Assembly: GCA_026985075.1 (NCBI GenBank)
Contig: JALSQX010000083.1
Location: 50,218 to 114,217 of the forward strand
Origin: Blastocatellia bacterium
GTDB lineage: Bacteria > Acidobacteriota > Blastocatellia > HR10 > J050
DNA: 64,000 nt
Reading direction: 5' to 3'
The position numbers and the translations under genes are program-made. This document shows, one piece after another, positions 47,701-55,968 of this stretch; position 1 is the first letter of the stretch, and every line of letters begins with the position of its first letter. The notes under the pieces are model-generated. The model was not told where the DNA came from, did not search any database, and was given only the letters and a program-made list of their open reading frames with translations.

Positions 47701-49246
47701 CGATTTGCGGCGCGTCAATCCCCGGGCGCGCATCGCCGTCAAACTGGTCGCCGAGGCGGGCGTCGGCACGGTGGCGGCGGGCGTGGCCAAGGCACACGCC
47801 GATGTCATTCATATCAGCGGGCACGCTGGGGGCACGGGTGCGTCACCATTGGGATCGATCAAGAACGCTGGCGTTCCCTGGGAACTGGGACTGGCCGAAG
47901 CCCATCAGGTGCTCACCTTGAATGGCTTGCGCGATCGCGTGCGGTTGCGCGTCGATGGCGGGTTACAAACCGGCCGCGACGTGATCATCGCCGCCCTGCT
48001 CGGCGCCGACGAATTCGCCTTCGGCACGGCGGCTCTGGTCGCTCTGGGGTGCGTCATGGCTCGGCAGTGTCACTTGAATACCTGCCCGGTGGGCATTGCC
48101 ACCCAGCGCGAGGATCTGCGGAAGCGTTTCCCGGGCAAGCCAGAAATGCTCGTCCGGTTCTTCCTGGGCCTCGCCGAAGACGTGCGACAGCATCTGGCCC
48201 AGTTGGGATTCCGCCGACTCGGTGATATTGTGGGGCGAACCGACTTATTGCGCGCTGTCCCGGTGCCACCGGATAACGTTCGGGGAAGGTTCGATCTCAG
48301 CCCGTTACTCGCCCCGGTGAATCAACCATCCCCGGGAGACCAGTCCTCGGGGGACGAACATCGAACGGCGCATCAGAGCCGGCAGCATGTCGGCGACCAC
48401 GTCCAGGCGACGTTAGATGATCGTCTGTATCACGATGCGCTGCCCGCGTTGGAAGCCGGTCGTCGCGCGCGGTTCACCTATCGGATTCGAAACACCGATC
48501 GCAGCGTCGGGGCGCGACTGGCTGGCGAGATCGCCCGACGATGGGGCGATGAGGGGTTGCCTGAAGGGACCATCGAGGTGCACTTCCGGGGAACGGCGGG
48601 ACAGAGCTTCGGGGCGTTCTGCATCAGCGGCCTGCGTCTCATCCTGGAGGGCGAGGCCAACGATTACGTGGCCAAGTCCATGGCCGGCGGTCAGATCGTC
48701 ATTCGCCCGCCAGCCCATGCTCCATTTGCCCGCCGGCCGCACACGGTCGTCGGCAATACCGTGCTCTATGGCGCGACCGGAGGGACACTGTTTGCCGCCG
48801 GCGCCGCCGGAGAACGTTTTGCCGTGCGCAACAGCGGCGGGACGGCGGTGATCGAAGGCGTGGGTGATCACGGTTGCGAATACATGACCGGCGGCACGGT
48901 CGTCATCCTCGGACCGGTGGGAAGGAACTTCGCCGCGGGGATGACGGGCGGGGTGGCGTACGTGCTCGACGAGGTGGGAACCTTGGCCACTCATTGTCAT
49001 CGAGAGACGGTCCAGATCGAATCGCTGGCCACCGAAGACGAAGAGCGTCTCCATCAGTTGATCGAGCGACATCGGGCGCTGACGGGAAGCCATCGGGCGG
49101 CGTGGATCTTGAAAAACTGGGACCAAGCGCGCTCCCTCTTCCGGAGGGTGGCCGCGCCGGGAGCAACGGCCACCGCGGGAGAATCGTGGTCCGTGTTGCC
49201 GGGTTCGTGGAAGAATGGCGAGCGGCGGATGGCCAATAACGAGTGA
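44702..49246 (+). CDS. gltB: glutamate synthase large subunit
   Basis: A 1514-residue protein of the expected size. The mature N-terminal nucleophile is Cys24 (LEHDACGVGFVADLHG), implying removal of a 23-residue propeptide. The glutaminase domain shows RYSTNTFPNWFLAQPFRLLA and HNGEINTIEGNRHWM; the central domain and the FMN-binding synthase domain follow (EDPRRYRPLPNGDSANSAIK, HADVIHISGHAGGTGASPLG), and the iron-sulfur cysteines are in CVMARQCHLNTCPVG near residue 1117. The C-terminal GXGXG beta-helix ends the chain. It makes two glutamates from glutamine and 2-oxoglutarate; gltD is not in the window. ATG 44702 has GGAGG at nine bases; the longer frame runs through the terminator. Confidence 0.97.
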   Translation: MVAINRSDRVRFPLYHPRLEHDACGVGFVADLHGRPSQRIVQMALEALIRLGHRGAADADAATGDGAGLLCQLPVAFFRHEMAGHDEEIPEAAPLAVGMCFLPREIEALARAGQIVRDVLKRRGLRVLGWRIVPTRDEVLGKKAAETRPEIRQVLAVPSGDVAGDELERLLFVARKEIERRWHEVGLTSGFICSLSHRTIVYKGLLNARQLNQFYPDLHDPNFQSALAIFHQRYSTNTFPNWFLAQPFRLLAHNGEINTIEGNRHWMRARESDMERSLWAGEAEYVRPIIWADGSDSASLDNVAELLVRSGRDLLHTMMMLIPEAHEHVPHMDPAVRAFYQYHEGVMEPWDGPAALVFSDGRVIGAALDRNGLRPLRYVVTDDGLVIVASEVGVADVEPEHIVESGRLGPGQMLALDLRAGLLLENDLIKETIARRRPYGAWVERQLRACPAPMFQPASSLPAQRRLQLQRAFGYSIEDFKYILSPMSRGEIPVGSMGDDTPLAPFSTKPRLLYSYFKQRFAQVTNPPIDPLRERLVMALETLIGPRANFLQESEDHARLIKLNSPILTENQMTWLMDQAAFPARVLDVTFPVEDGTVGFRRALEALGQQAEEAIGRGTALLVLSDRAVGARRAAIPMLLAVGAVHHHLIRRGLRMRASLIVESAEPRQAHEFACLLGYGANAIYPYLAYDVLSSAVGESDGTALSEALEKYVHAVEKELLKIMSKMGISTLSGYCGAQIFEAVGLDRSVIEAYFTHTPSLIGGVGLDDIAADVLFQHRLGFGQERIKLEDYGYYRYRRAGEYHMFNPDVVRSLHKFVRGEGGHTYREYARRVRERPAAAIRDLLEFAPRQPIPIEDVEPVEEIVKRFCAAAMSHGALSRETHETIAIAMNRLGARSNSGEGGEDPRRYRPLPNGDSANSAIKQVASARFGVTPAYLMSADELEIKMAQGSKPGEGGQLPGHKVTEEIAAIRHSGPGITLISPPPHHDIYSIEDLAQLIYDLRRVNPRARIAVKLVAEAGVGTVAAGVAKAHADVIHISGHAGGTGASPLGSIKNAGVPWELGLAEAHQVLTLNGLRDRVRLRVDGGLQTGRDVIIAALLGADEFAFGTAALVALGCVMARQCHLNTCPVGIATQREDLRKRFPGKPEMLVRFFLGLAEDVRQHLAQLGFRRLGDIVGRTDLLRAVPVPPDNVRGRFDLSPLLAPVNQPSPGDQSSGDEHRTAHQSRQHVGDHVQATLDDRLYHDALPALEAGRRARFTYRIRNTDRSVGARLAGEIARRWGDEGLPEGTIEVHFRGTAGQSFGAFCISGLRLILEGEANDYVAKSMAGGQIVIRPPAHAPFARRPHTVVGNTVLYGATGGTLFAAGAAGERFAVRNSGGTAVIEGVGDHGCEYMTGGTVVILGPVGRNFAAGMTGGVAYVLDEVGTLATHCHRETVQIESLATEDEERLHQLIERHRALTGSHRAAWILKNWDQARSLFRRVAAPGATATAGESWSVLPGSWKNGERRMANNE

Positions 49247-49343
49247 GCCAGCGATCCATCGTTTTCGCCGTATGGGTTGTGGATCGCGTGTTCTCGTCGG
49301 CAGATGACCGGGGAGGTGATGCGAGCTGTTGAAGAAGACGGCG

Positions 49344-50864
49344 ATGTACACAAGAAGTGACGGATATCTGGAGCGCATTCTCACCGCTCGCGTCTACGAT
49401 GTGGCGGTGGAGACCCCGCTGGAGCGAGCCCCGCGCCTCTCGCAGCGGTTGGGGAATAATCTGCTGCTCAAGCGCGAGGATATGCAGCCGGTGTTCTCCT
49501 TCAAGCTTCGCGGGGCGTACAACAAGATGGCCCAACTTGAGCCGGACCGCCGCGCCGGGGGCGTCATCGCCGCCTCGGCGGGCAATCACGCTCAAGGGGT
49601 GGCCTTGGCCGCCCGCGAATTGGGATGCGACGCGGTCATCGTGATGCCCGTCACGACGCCTCAGATCAAGATCAACGCCGTGCGCAGTTGGGGAGCCGAG
49701 GTCGTTCTGCACGGCGACTCTTACGACGAAGCGCAAGCTCACGCCCTGAAGCTGGCCCGGGAGCGCGCGTTGACGTTCGTGCATCCCTATGATGATCCCG
49801 ACGTCATTGCCGGTCAGGGGACCGTCGGCATGGAGATTTTGCGGCAGTGGAGTAAACCGATCCACGCCATTTTCGTGCCCGTGGGCGGCGGAGGGCTCAT
49901 TGCCGGCGTCGCCGCTTATGTCAAGCGACTGCGGCCGGAGATCAAGATCATCGGCGTCGAGCCGGCGGACGCCGACGCCATGCATCGATCGCTCCAGCGA
50001 GGCCGACGGGTGCGGCTGTCGCAGGTGGGATTGTTCGCCGACGGCGTAGCCGTCAAGTGCGTGGGCGAGGAGACGTTTCGCCTCTGCGAGGAGCTGGTCG
50101 ATGAGATCGTCCTGGTCGATGCCGACGCCATCTGTGCAGCCATCAAAGATGTGTTCGAAGATACGCGCTCGATTCTGGAACCGGCCGGGGCGTTGAGCAT
50201 CGCCGGCGCGAAGGAATACGTGGCGCGGGAACGATTGCGCGATGAGACGCTCGTGGCCATCGCTTCCGGGGCGAATATGAATTTCGATCGCCTGCGACAC
50301 GTCTCCGAGCGCGCCGAATTGGGCGAAGGCCGCGAAGCCATCCTGGCCGTGACCATCCCCGAGCGCCCGGGGAGTTTCAAAGCGTTCTGCTCGCTGCTGG
50401 GGCCGCGCAACATCACCGAGTTCAACTACCGCTACGCCGATCCCGAACAGGCTCACGTGTTTGTGGGCGTGCAAGTGCAAAGTCGGAGCGAGATCGCCGA
50501 GATCATCGAGACGTTGCGCGCGCACGGATTGCGCGCCCTCGATTTCAGCGATAATGAACTGGCCAAACTCCATATTCGCCACATGGTTGGAGGACATGCT
50601 CCACAGGCCAAGCACGAGCTGCTCTATCGGTTCGAGTTTCCCGAGCGGCCCGGAGCGCTGATGAAGTTCTTGAATAGCATGAGTCATAACTGGAACATCA
50701 GTTTGTTTCACTATCGGAATCACGGAGCCGATTACGGACGGGTGCTGGTGGGCATTCAAGTGCCACCGGAGGAGAAAGCGGAGTTTCAGAAGTTCCTCGA
50801 TCGGCTGGGATACGTCTATTTCGAGGAGAGTCACAATCCGGCCTATGACTTGTTCCTGGGATGA
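49344..50864 (+). CDS. ilvA: threonine ammonia-lyase, biosynthetic (two ACT-like domains)
   Basis: A 506-residue PLP enzyme. The PLP lysine is in FSFKLRGAYNKMAQL, the phosphate-binding glycine loop is VPVGGGGLIAGVAAYV, and SAGNHAQGVALAARELGCDA is typical. Two C-terminal regulatory repeats begin at about 325 (LAVTIPERPGSFKAFCSLLG) and 420 (YRFEFPERPGALMKFLNSM). It forms 2-oxobutanoate for isoleucine synthesis and is normally inhibited by isoleucine through the ACT domains. ATG 49344 was taken; a TTG five codons upstream is in frame. Confidence 0.95.
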   Translation: MYTRSDGYLERILTARVYDVAVETPLERAPRLSQRLGNNLLLKREDMQPVFSFKLRGAYNKMAQLEPDRRAGGVIAASAGNHAQGVALAARELGCDAVIVMPVTTPQIKINAVRSWGAEVVLHGDSYDEAQAHALKLARERALTFVHPYDDPDVIAGQGTVGMEILRQWSKPIHAIFVPVGGGGLIAGVAAYVKRLRPEIKIIGVEPADADAMHRSLQRGRRVRLSQVGLFADGVAVKCVGEETFRLCEELVDEIVLVDADAICAAIKDVFEDTRSILEPAGALSIAGAKEYVARERLRDETLVAIASGANMNFDRLRHVSERAELGEGREAILAVTIPERPGSFKAFCSLLGPRNITEFNYRYADPEQAHVFVGVQVQSRSEIAEIIETLRAHGLRALDFSDNELAKLHIRHMVGGHAPQAKHELLYRFEFPERPGALMKFLNSMSHNWNISLFHYRNHGADYGRVLVGIQVPPEEKAEFQKFLDRLGYVYFEESHNPAYDLFLG

Positions 50865-50869
50865 AGGGA

Positions 50870-50898
50870 TTGACAAATACCGGGAATTTCTGTACCAT
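50870..50898 (+). promoter_or_regulatory. promoter of the riboswitch/threonine synthase-like transcript
   Basis: Perfect TTGACA, 17-base spacer, TACCAT, beginning 6 bases after the ilvA stop codon. It separates this unit from ilvA. Confidence 0.7.
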
Positions 50899-50921
50899 GC
50901 CCGGCTCTTTGAAAATTGAAT

Positions 50922-50972
50922 ACGTGGCGATTTATGGCGACTTGCTCCACGTAAAAAACTGTCTAAACAGCC
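50922..50972 (+). ncRNA. SAM-II-like riboswitch aptamer
   Basis: Stem ACGTGG/CCACGT (50922-50927 with 50947-50952) encloses GATTTA and CTTGC, and is followed by AAAA and CTAAA. This order (stem, GAUUU, CUUGC, closing stem, AAA, CUAAA) is that of the SAM-II pseudoknot aptamer. The usual GCUAAA appears as GTCTAAA, one base different, so the call is probable, not certain. A terminator follows and the gene downstream fits sulfur amino acid metabolism. Confidence 0.6.
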
Positions 50973-50991
50973 CGGAGGTCACTCCGTGATG

Positions 50992-51027
50992 AAAACCCCG
51001 TGCTGTCTAGGCAGCACGGGGTTTTTG
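50992..51027 (+). terminator. intrinsic terminator between aptamer and threonine synthase-like gene
   Basis: Stem CCCCGTGCTG (50996-51005) with CAGCACGGGG (51012-51021), extended by AAAA/TTTT and ending in TTTTT. It lies 38 bases before the ATG, so transcription must be regulated by readthrough, consistent with the aptamer upstream. Confidence 0.92.
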
Positions 51028-51064
51028 ATTTTGGCAGCGAAATGAAAACAAAAGGAGAACGACG

Positions 51065-52363
51065 ATGAGCTATGTCACGGGACTTCGGTGCCGCGTGTGC
51101 GGTCAGGCGTATCCTGCCGAGCCGTTGGCCGTCTGCGAGGAGTGCTTCGGCCCACTGGAAGTGGCCTACGATTACGACGCCATTGGGCGCGCCATGTCGA
51201 AAGACCGCATCGGCGAACGTCAGCCGACGATGTGGCGCTATCGGGAGTTGCTCCCGCTGGATGGGGAGCCTCGCGTCGGACGGGACGCCGGATTCACTCC
51301 TCTGCGTCCGGCGCCTCGATTGGGTCGGGCGCTGGGCATCGAGCGGTTGTACATCAAAGACGACAGCCTCTGCCGCCCCACGCTCTCGTTCAAGGACCGC
51401 GTGGTCGCCGTGTCCATTTCCAAGGCCCTGGAGTTCGGCTTTGAGGTCGTGGGCTGCGCGTCCACGGGAAATCTGGCCAATGCCGTGGCCGCTCAGGCGG
51501 CTCAGGCTGGCGTGACGGCGTACATCTTCATTCCCGCCAACCTGGAGCGGGCGAAGGTGACGGGAACGAGAATCTACGGCGCCAGAGTCATCGGCGTGCG
51601 AGGCACTTACGATGATGTGAATCGTTTGTGTAGCGAGGTGGCCGACCGCCATCGCTGGGCTCTGGTCAATGTCAATCTGCGCCCCTATTATGCCGAGGGA
51701 TCGAAAACCTTCGCCTTCGAGATCGCCGAACAATTAGGCTGGCAGAGTCCTGATGCCATCATCGTCCCCATGGCCGGCGGCGCGCTCCTGACCAAGATCC
51801 ATAAGGGGTTGAAGGAACTGGAGCGCCTCGGATGGTTGCCCGCGGTGAGGACGCGGATGTATGGAGCCCAGGCCGCCGGGTGCAATCCCATCGTCGCCGC
51901 CGTCAAAGAGGGGCGTACCCACATCGTGCCCGTCAAGCCAGATACCATCGCCAAATCGATCGCCATCGGAAATCCGGCCGATGGGCCTTTCGCTGCCCGA
52001 ACCATCGTCGAGACGGGCGGCTGGGCCGAACAGGCGACGGATGAGGAGATTCTCCAGGGCATCAATCTGTTGGCCGAAACCGAGGGCGTGTTCACCGAGA
52101 CGGCGGGCGGTACGACCGTCGCCGTCACCAAGAAGCTCATCGAACAAGGGCACATTCGTCCGGATGATCTGACCGTCATCTCGATCACCGGACACGGCCT
52201 GAAGACGGCCGAGGTCTGTCGCGTCGACGAGGTTCCTTCTATCAACGCCAGGCTGTCCGAGTTCGAAGAGATCCTGGAGGCGGAGGAGGCGACAGGAGTC
52301 GTCGCTTCGACGCCATCAGTTCATCCCGATGCCTATGGGCGTTCGGTTTCTTCCGAGCTCTGA
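51065..52363 (+). CDS. threonine synthase-like PLP enzyme with N-terminal zinc ribbon
   Basis: A 432-residue fold-type II PLP enzyme. The N-terminus has a CxxC...CxxC ribbon (LRCRVCGQAYP, CEECFG). The PLP lysine is in LSFKDRVVAVSISKAL, followed by ASTGNLANAVAAQAAQAG, and the phosphate-loop region is VPMAGGALLTKIHKGL. This matches ThrC-type enzymes that use O-phosphohomoserine. It sits behind a SAM-II-like aptamer and before a ThiS/MoaD-type sulfur carrier. This suggests a different job: transfer of sulfide from a thiocarboxylated carrier to make homocysteine or cysteine. Sequence alone cannot choose between that and threonine synthase. The ribosome site is AAAGGAGAA. Confidence 0.88.
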   Translation: MSYVTGLRCRVCGQAYPAEPLAVCEECFGPLEVAYDYDAIGRAMSKDRIGERQPTMWRYRELLPLDGEPRVGRDAGFTPLRPAPRLGRALGIERLYIKDDSLCRPTLSFKDRVVAVSISKALEFGFEVVGCASTGNLANAVAAQAAQAGVTAYIFIPANLERAKVTGTRIYGARVIGVRGTYDDVNRLCSEVADRHRWALVNVNLRPYYAEGSKTFAFEIAEQLGWQSPDAIIVPMAGGALLTKIHKGLKELERLGWLPAVRTRMYGAQAAGCNPIVAAVKEGRTHIVPVKPDTIAKSIAIGNPADGPFAARTIVETGGWAEQATDEEILQGINLLAETEGVFTETAGGTTVAVTKKLIEQGHIRPDDLTVISITGHGLKTAEVCRVDEVPSINARLSEFEEILEAEEATGVVASTPSVHPDAYGRSVSSEL

Positions 52364-52381
52364 GAAGGAGGTGATGAGACG

Positions 52382-52654
52382 ATGCCAACAGTCCGTATCT
52401 TGCAACCATTGCGCCGATTCGCCGGTGATGCCGAATCCATCCAGGTCGACGCTGCGACGGTCGCCGAGGTCATCAGTCGGATCGATCAGCAGTATCCCGG
52501 CTTCCGGGCCAGGCTCTTCGACGGAGATGATCGCATCAAGCAATTCATCAATATTTACATCGACGGAGAAGACATTCGCTTTTTGAACGGATTGGACACG
52601 ACCGTGCCGGAGAACGCCGAAGTGACCATCGTGCCCGCCGTGGCCGGTGGCTGA
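52382..52654 (+). CDS. MoaD/ThiS-family sulfur carrier protein
   Basis: A 90-residue beta-grasp protein ending in Gly-Gly (IVPAVAGG), as required for C-terminal adenylation and thiocarboxylation. Typical segments are TVRILQPLRRFAGD at the start and GLDTTVPENAEVTIV near the end. ThiS/MoaD/CysO proteins carry sulfide for thiamine, molybdopterin or cysteine synthesis. It starts 18 bases after the threonine synthase-like gene under the same leader, which argues for an amino-acid sulfur role. No activating E1-type enzyme is in the window. Confidence 0.9.
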   Translation: MPTVRILQPLRRFAGDAESIQVDAATVAEVISRIDQQYPGFRARLFDGDDRIKQFINIYIDGEDIRFLNGLDTTVPENAEVTIVPAVAGG

Positions 52655-52710
52655 GAGCGCCGGTCATGAGCATCGATGCGGGTGACATCTTTCCCTGGAG
52701 CGAGGCGCAT

Positions 52711-52744
52711 GCGGCGGATCAGCACCCGGATGGCTGTCCGCCGC
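52711..52744. terminator. hairpin between convergent sulfur-carrier and porin genes
   Basis: GCGGCGGA (52711-52718) pairs with TCCGCCGC (52737-52744) across an 18-base loop. It lacks a T-run on either strand, so it is only a possible bidirectional terminator. Confidence 0.4.
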
Positions 52745-52773
52745 CTCCGCATCGTCGCGCTCGAGCGTCTCAC

Positions 52774-54189
52774 TCAGCGGTCTTCATTGGAGCCGAATGT
52801 GATGGCCAAGCCGATGAGCGACACGAGTTGTGAGCGCTTCGCGCTGCCGCCTCCATTCCGGAAAAATTCGCGATCCGACCAATCGGAGCGGATCTCGAAC
52901 TTGGTGATGAGATGGCGGTGCAATCGGAATTCGCTGGTCAGCGTGAATTCTTTCACTCGCTGAGCCACGCCGGTGGCGAACCCATCATGATCGTTGAACC
53001 ACTCCAGCCGAGAGGCGAGCGCCCATCGGGGCGTGAGCGCATAGCGCGCATAGGCCGCCCATCCGGTCCAGAACACCCGTGACCCGTCCAGAAGACGATC
53101 CATTCCATAGTCGTAATTGAGCATGAGACTGAGCTGATCGGTGGCCTTGTAGGTGACAATGCTGTCCACGAGATGCCTGACGTTGTGGCGGTCTCCGGCG
53201 TTCTCCGGCCCGGCCATGTAGTTTTGCACCCATTGAAATCGAGGATGCGGTTGCCAGGCCACCTGCACGGCGAAGGTTTTCCCGGAGTTGTTGTCCACCA
53301 CGTTGTTCCACCCATTCAGCAGGAATCCACTGAGCGACACGGTGTCCCATTGATAGGTGGCGCGGGCTCCAAAATGGTAGAACGGAATCGCCCAGGAGAA
53401 GAGCAATCCTCGCGAGTAGTTCCAGTTGTCTTGCGACTCGATGACCTCCGCCCCGATGGGCGTGACGAACTTGCCGAAATCGAGCTTCAATCCATGGCCA
53501 ATCGGCGCCAGATAGCTCACATAGGCTTGCTGAACGTGGCGAAAGATGCCATCACCTCCAGGCTCGGCCGCATGTACGACTTCGGCGGCCGGCCCGAACG
53601 CCAGATCCAACGTGAATCCGATCGGTGATTGCCGGTCGGGCGTGCGCTCAATGGTGAATTTGGCCAGATTGAGGGTGAACTGATTGTGGGCGTGGGCGAA
53701 GGGATAGAGCTGATTCCCCGTGCCCGCCAGATCATCGACGACGGCGAGAGCCGGTCGATTGACGTTGAATGCATAGTAGCCGTCAATAGATCCTCTGATC
53801 TCGGTGCGTTTGAAGAAATTGAGGAGCGGCCGACTCTCGGCCTCGTGTTTCTTCCATTGGCGGAGTTCGTCCGTGACGCGAGCCGCCGTGGTCTCTGTTC
53901 GGGCCACTTCTCGTTCATTTCGCGCTGTCCGCTCATCGACGTTCTCCAGCCTGGCTTCCAGTTCGGCGATGCGCGCCTCCAGCCGTCGGATGACGAGTCT
54001 CAACGCTTCGATATCGGAAGCTCGGTCGCCAGCGACCGTCGGCGAGAGAGCCCTCTTGGCCTCCGTCCCGGCATTCGTGTGGTTCGACATCCGTTGTTGG
54101 GCCGCCGTCGTCGAACTGACCACCATCAGTCCGAGGGCGACAGCCAAGACGATGCTACACCTCGGGTATGCGTCTCGGAATGATCTCAT
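52774..54189 (-). CDS. outer-membrane porin with N-terminal coiled coil
   Basis: A 471-residue exported protein. A signal peptide (CSIVLAVALGLMVVSSTTAA) is followed by a coiled-coil stretch (ALRLVIRRLEARIAELEARL) and a beta-barrel region with alternating aromatic strands such as IRGSIDGYYAFNVNRP and FRLHRHLITKFEIRSDW. It resembles the BBP2/OmpL-like beta-barrel porins often found beside ammonium transporters and transport operons. The ribosome site is AGGAGGTG. It follows amtB on the same strand after 342 bases, so it may help ammonium or other solutes cross the outer membrane; that is inference. Confidence 0.8.
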   Translation of the reverse strand: MRSFRDAYPRCSIVLAVALGLMVVSSTTAAQQRMSNHTNAGTEAKRALSPTVAGDRASDIEALRLVIRRLEARIAELEARLENVDERTARNEREVARTETTAARVTDELRQWKKHEAESRPLLNFFKRTEIRGSIDGYYAFNVNRPALAVVDDLAGTGNQLYPFAHAHNQFTLNLAKFTIERTPDRQSPIGFTLDLAFGPAAEVVHAAEPGGDGIFRHVQQAYVSYLAPIGHGLKLDFGKFVTPIGAEVIESQDNWNYSRGLLFSWAIPFYHFGARATYQWDTVSLSGFLLNGWNNVVDNNSGKTFAVQVAWQPHPRFQWVQNYMAGPENAGDRHNVRHLVDSIVTYKATDQLSLMLNYDYGMDRLLDGSRVFWTGWAAYARYALTPRWALASRLEWFNDHDGFATGVAQRVKEFTLTSEFRLHRHLITKFEIRSDWSDREFFRNGGGSAKRSQLVSLIGLAITFGSNEDR

Positions 54190-54531
54190 CTTGTCACCTC
54201 CTCATGGAGTTTGCAAAGTTGACGGGATTACGGATGCTGGGTCATCAGCATCTTCAGATGGTCAATGGACAGCGAGGTGCTCCCTGGCGGGTCGCCGGCC
54301 GTATCGCCCCGATAAGTAGACGCGCAGAAGAGGAGTACGACCCAGCTTGCGCGCCGGAATGCGATGGGACTATCTTTGATGATGCTGCGACTCAGGGAGC
54401 GCCCCGCTCGTCTGAGCGCGGCGGCGGGAGAGACCTTTTGAGCGGTGGCGACCAATCACGAGCTCAAAAGTCTCTCCCCGCACACGCGCGGGATATCATG
54501 AGGGCTCTGGATGAGTCTCGCGAAACCTCCC
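54190..54531. other. amtB-porin spacer with large hairpin
   Basis: No gene is evident. A 17-bp inverted repeat, GGGAGAGACCTTTTGAGC (54426-54443) with GCTCAAAAGTCTCTCCC (54462-54478), has one bulged base and an 18-base loop. It lacks a T-run, so it may be an mRNA-stabilising or processing structure at the end of amtB. Confidence 0.65.
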
Positions 54532-55968
54532 TCACTGACTCGGCGGCGATTCTTCGACTGCCCGCAGAGGATGGGGAGACGAAGCCTCCTGGGACACGGG
54601 CGCCAACCGCGCGCTGCTCATTCCCGGCGCCAGGAAGTTGTACGCCTCCTCCCCATGGAGAGCCACATCCAGGCCGGTTATTTCCTCCTCTTTGGTCACG
54701 CGGAGCGAAGTGACGACGCCGACGACTTTCAAGATCACCAGCGTCCCCACTCCCGCCAAGGCCCAACTGGCCAGGACGCCGATGATCTGGTTCATCAACT
54801 GAGCAGGATTGCCATAGAACAACCCGTCGGCTCCTGCCGGATTGACCGCTTTGCTGGCGAATAGACCGGTGGCTATAGCGCCCCATGTGCCGCCGAGACC
54901 GTGAACGCCGAAGACATCCAGAGAATCGTCATATCCCCACCGGGGCTTGAGCACATTGACGCCGAGATAGCACACCACGCTGGCTCCCATGCCGATGAGC
55001 ACCGACGAAAGTACGGTGACATATCCCGATGCGGGCGTGATGGCCACCAGGCCGGCGACGGCTCCAGTGGCCGTTCCGAGGATGGTCGGTTTCCCCTGCC
55101 GAACCCACTCGATGAACGCCCAGGTCAGGCCAGCAGCGGCCGCCGCCGTGTTGGTCACCGTGAAGGCGAGAGCGGCCAATCCACCCGCGGTGAGGGCGCT
55201 GCCGGCGTTGAATCCGAACCATCCGAACCACAGCAATGCTGCCCCCATCACGGTGAACGGGAGATTATGCGGAGGGAGCATCTTCTCTGGGTATCCGATG
55301 CGGCGACCGATGACCAGAGCCGCCACCAGCGCGGAAACTCCCGAACTGATGTGCACCACCGTGCCCCCGGCGAAATCCAGGACCCCTCGCTTCATCAGCC
55401 ATCCCCCACCCCAGGTCCAGTGGGCCAGAGGATCATAAATGAACGTCGCCCACAACAGGGCGAAGAGGATGAACGCGGCAAACTTCATGCGTTCGGCGAA
55501 TGCCCCGGTGATCAAGGCGACGGTGATGATGGCGAACATGGCCTGGAACATGGCGAAGGCCAGGTGAGGGACGGTCGCGCCATCGCTGGGATCAGGTCCC
55601 ACGCCGCGAAAGCCCAGATGCCCCAACCCGCCGATGATGCCGCCCACATCGGCGCCGAACGAGAGCGTGTATCCCCACAGCACCCACTGGATGCCGATCA
55701 GGCACAGGGCGAAGAAACTGTGCATCAAGGTGGAGAGAACATTCCGCTGACTGACCAGACCTCCATAGAAGAGGGCCAGGCCGGGCGCCGTCATCAACAT
55801 GACGAGAGCCGTACACACGAGCAGCCAGGCCGTATCGCCCGAATGGACGGCTCTGGGCGCCGCATCCTCCGCATACGTGGGAGAACAAAAGATGGAGAGA
55901 ATGCCGACCAGTGCCAACCACGCCGCCAGGGGCAGTAGTCGCCGTTTCTTCAACCGTTTTCTGTTCAT
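54532..55968 (-). CDS. amtB: ammonium transporter
   Basis: A 478-residue protein of the Amt/MEP/Rh family. A signal-like N-terminus is followed by 11 membrane segments. Diagnostic segments include LALFYGGLVSQRNVLSTLMH, DFAGGTVVHISSGVSALVAA, WFGWFGFNAGSALTAGG and the pore-histidine region DVFGVHGLGGTWGAIATGLF. The cytoplasmic tail has EEITGLDVALHGEEAYN, the typical PII-sensitive C-terminus. It lies in the operon glnD-glnB-amtB, where GlnB blocks the channel when nitrogen is sufficient. The ribosome site is GGAGGTGA. Confidence 0.97.
   Translation of the reverse strand: MNRKRLKKRRLLPLAAWLALVGILSIFCSPTYAEDAAPRAVHSGDTAWLLVCTALVMLMTAPGLALFYGGLVSQRNVLSTLMHSFFALCLIGIQWVLWGYTLSFGADVGGIIGGLGHLGFRGVGPDPSDGATVPHLAFAMFQAMFAIITVALITGAFAERMKFAAFILFALLWATFIYDPLAHWTWGGGWLMKRGVLDFAGGTVVHISSGVSALVAALVIGRRIGYPEKMLPPHNLPFTVMGAALLWFGWFGFNAGSALTAGGLAALAFTVTNTAAAAAGLTWAFIEWVRQGKPTILGTATGAVAGLVAITPASGYVTVLSSVLIGMGASVVCYLGVNVLKPRWGYDDSLDVFGVHGLGGTWGAIATGLFASKAVNPAGADGLFYGNPAQLMNQIIGVLASWALAGVGTLVILKVVGVVTSLRVTKEEEITGLDVALHGEEAYNFLAPGMSSARLAPVSQEASSPHPLRAVEESPPSQ

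Noticed and set aside
48903..50876. 657-residue minus-strand frame
   Set aside because: Antisense to the gltB end and ilvA, both of which carry full conserved motifs.
50900..51064. T-box leader for the threonine synthase-like gene
   Set aside because: No TGGNACCGCG bulge sequence or long specifier stem; the SAM-II-like pattern explains the structure better.
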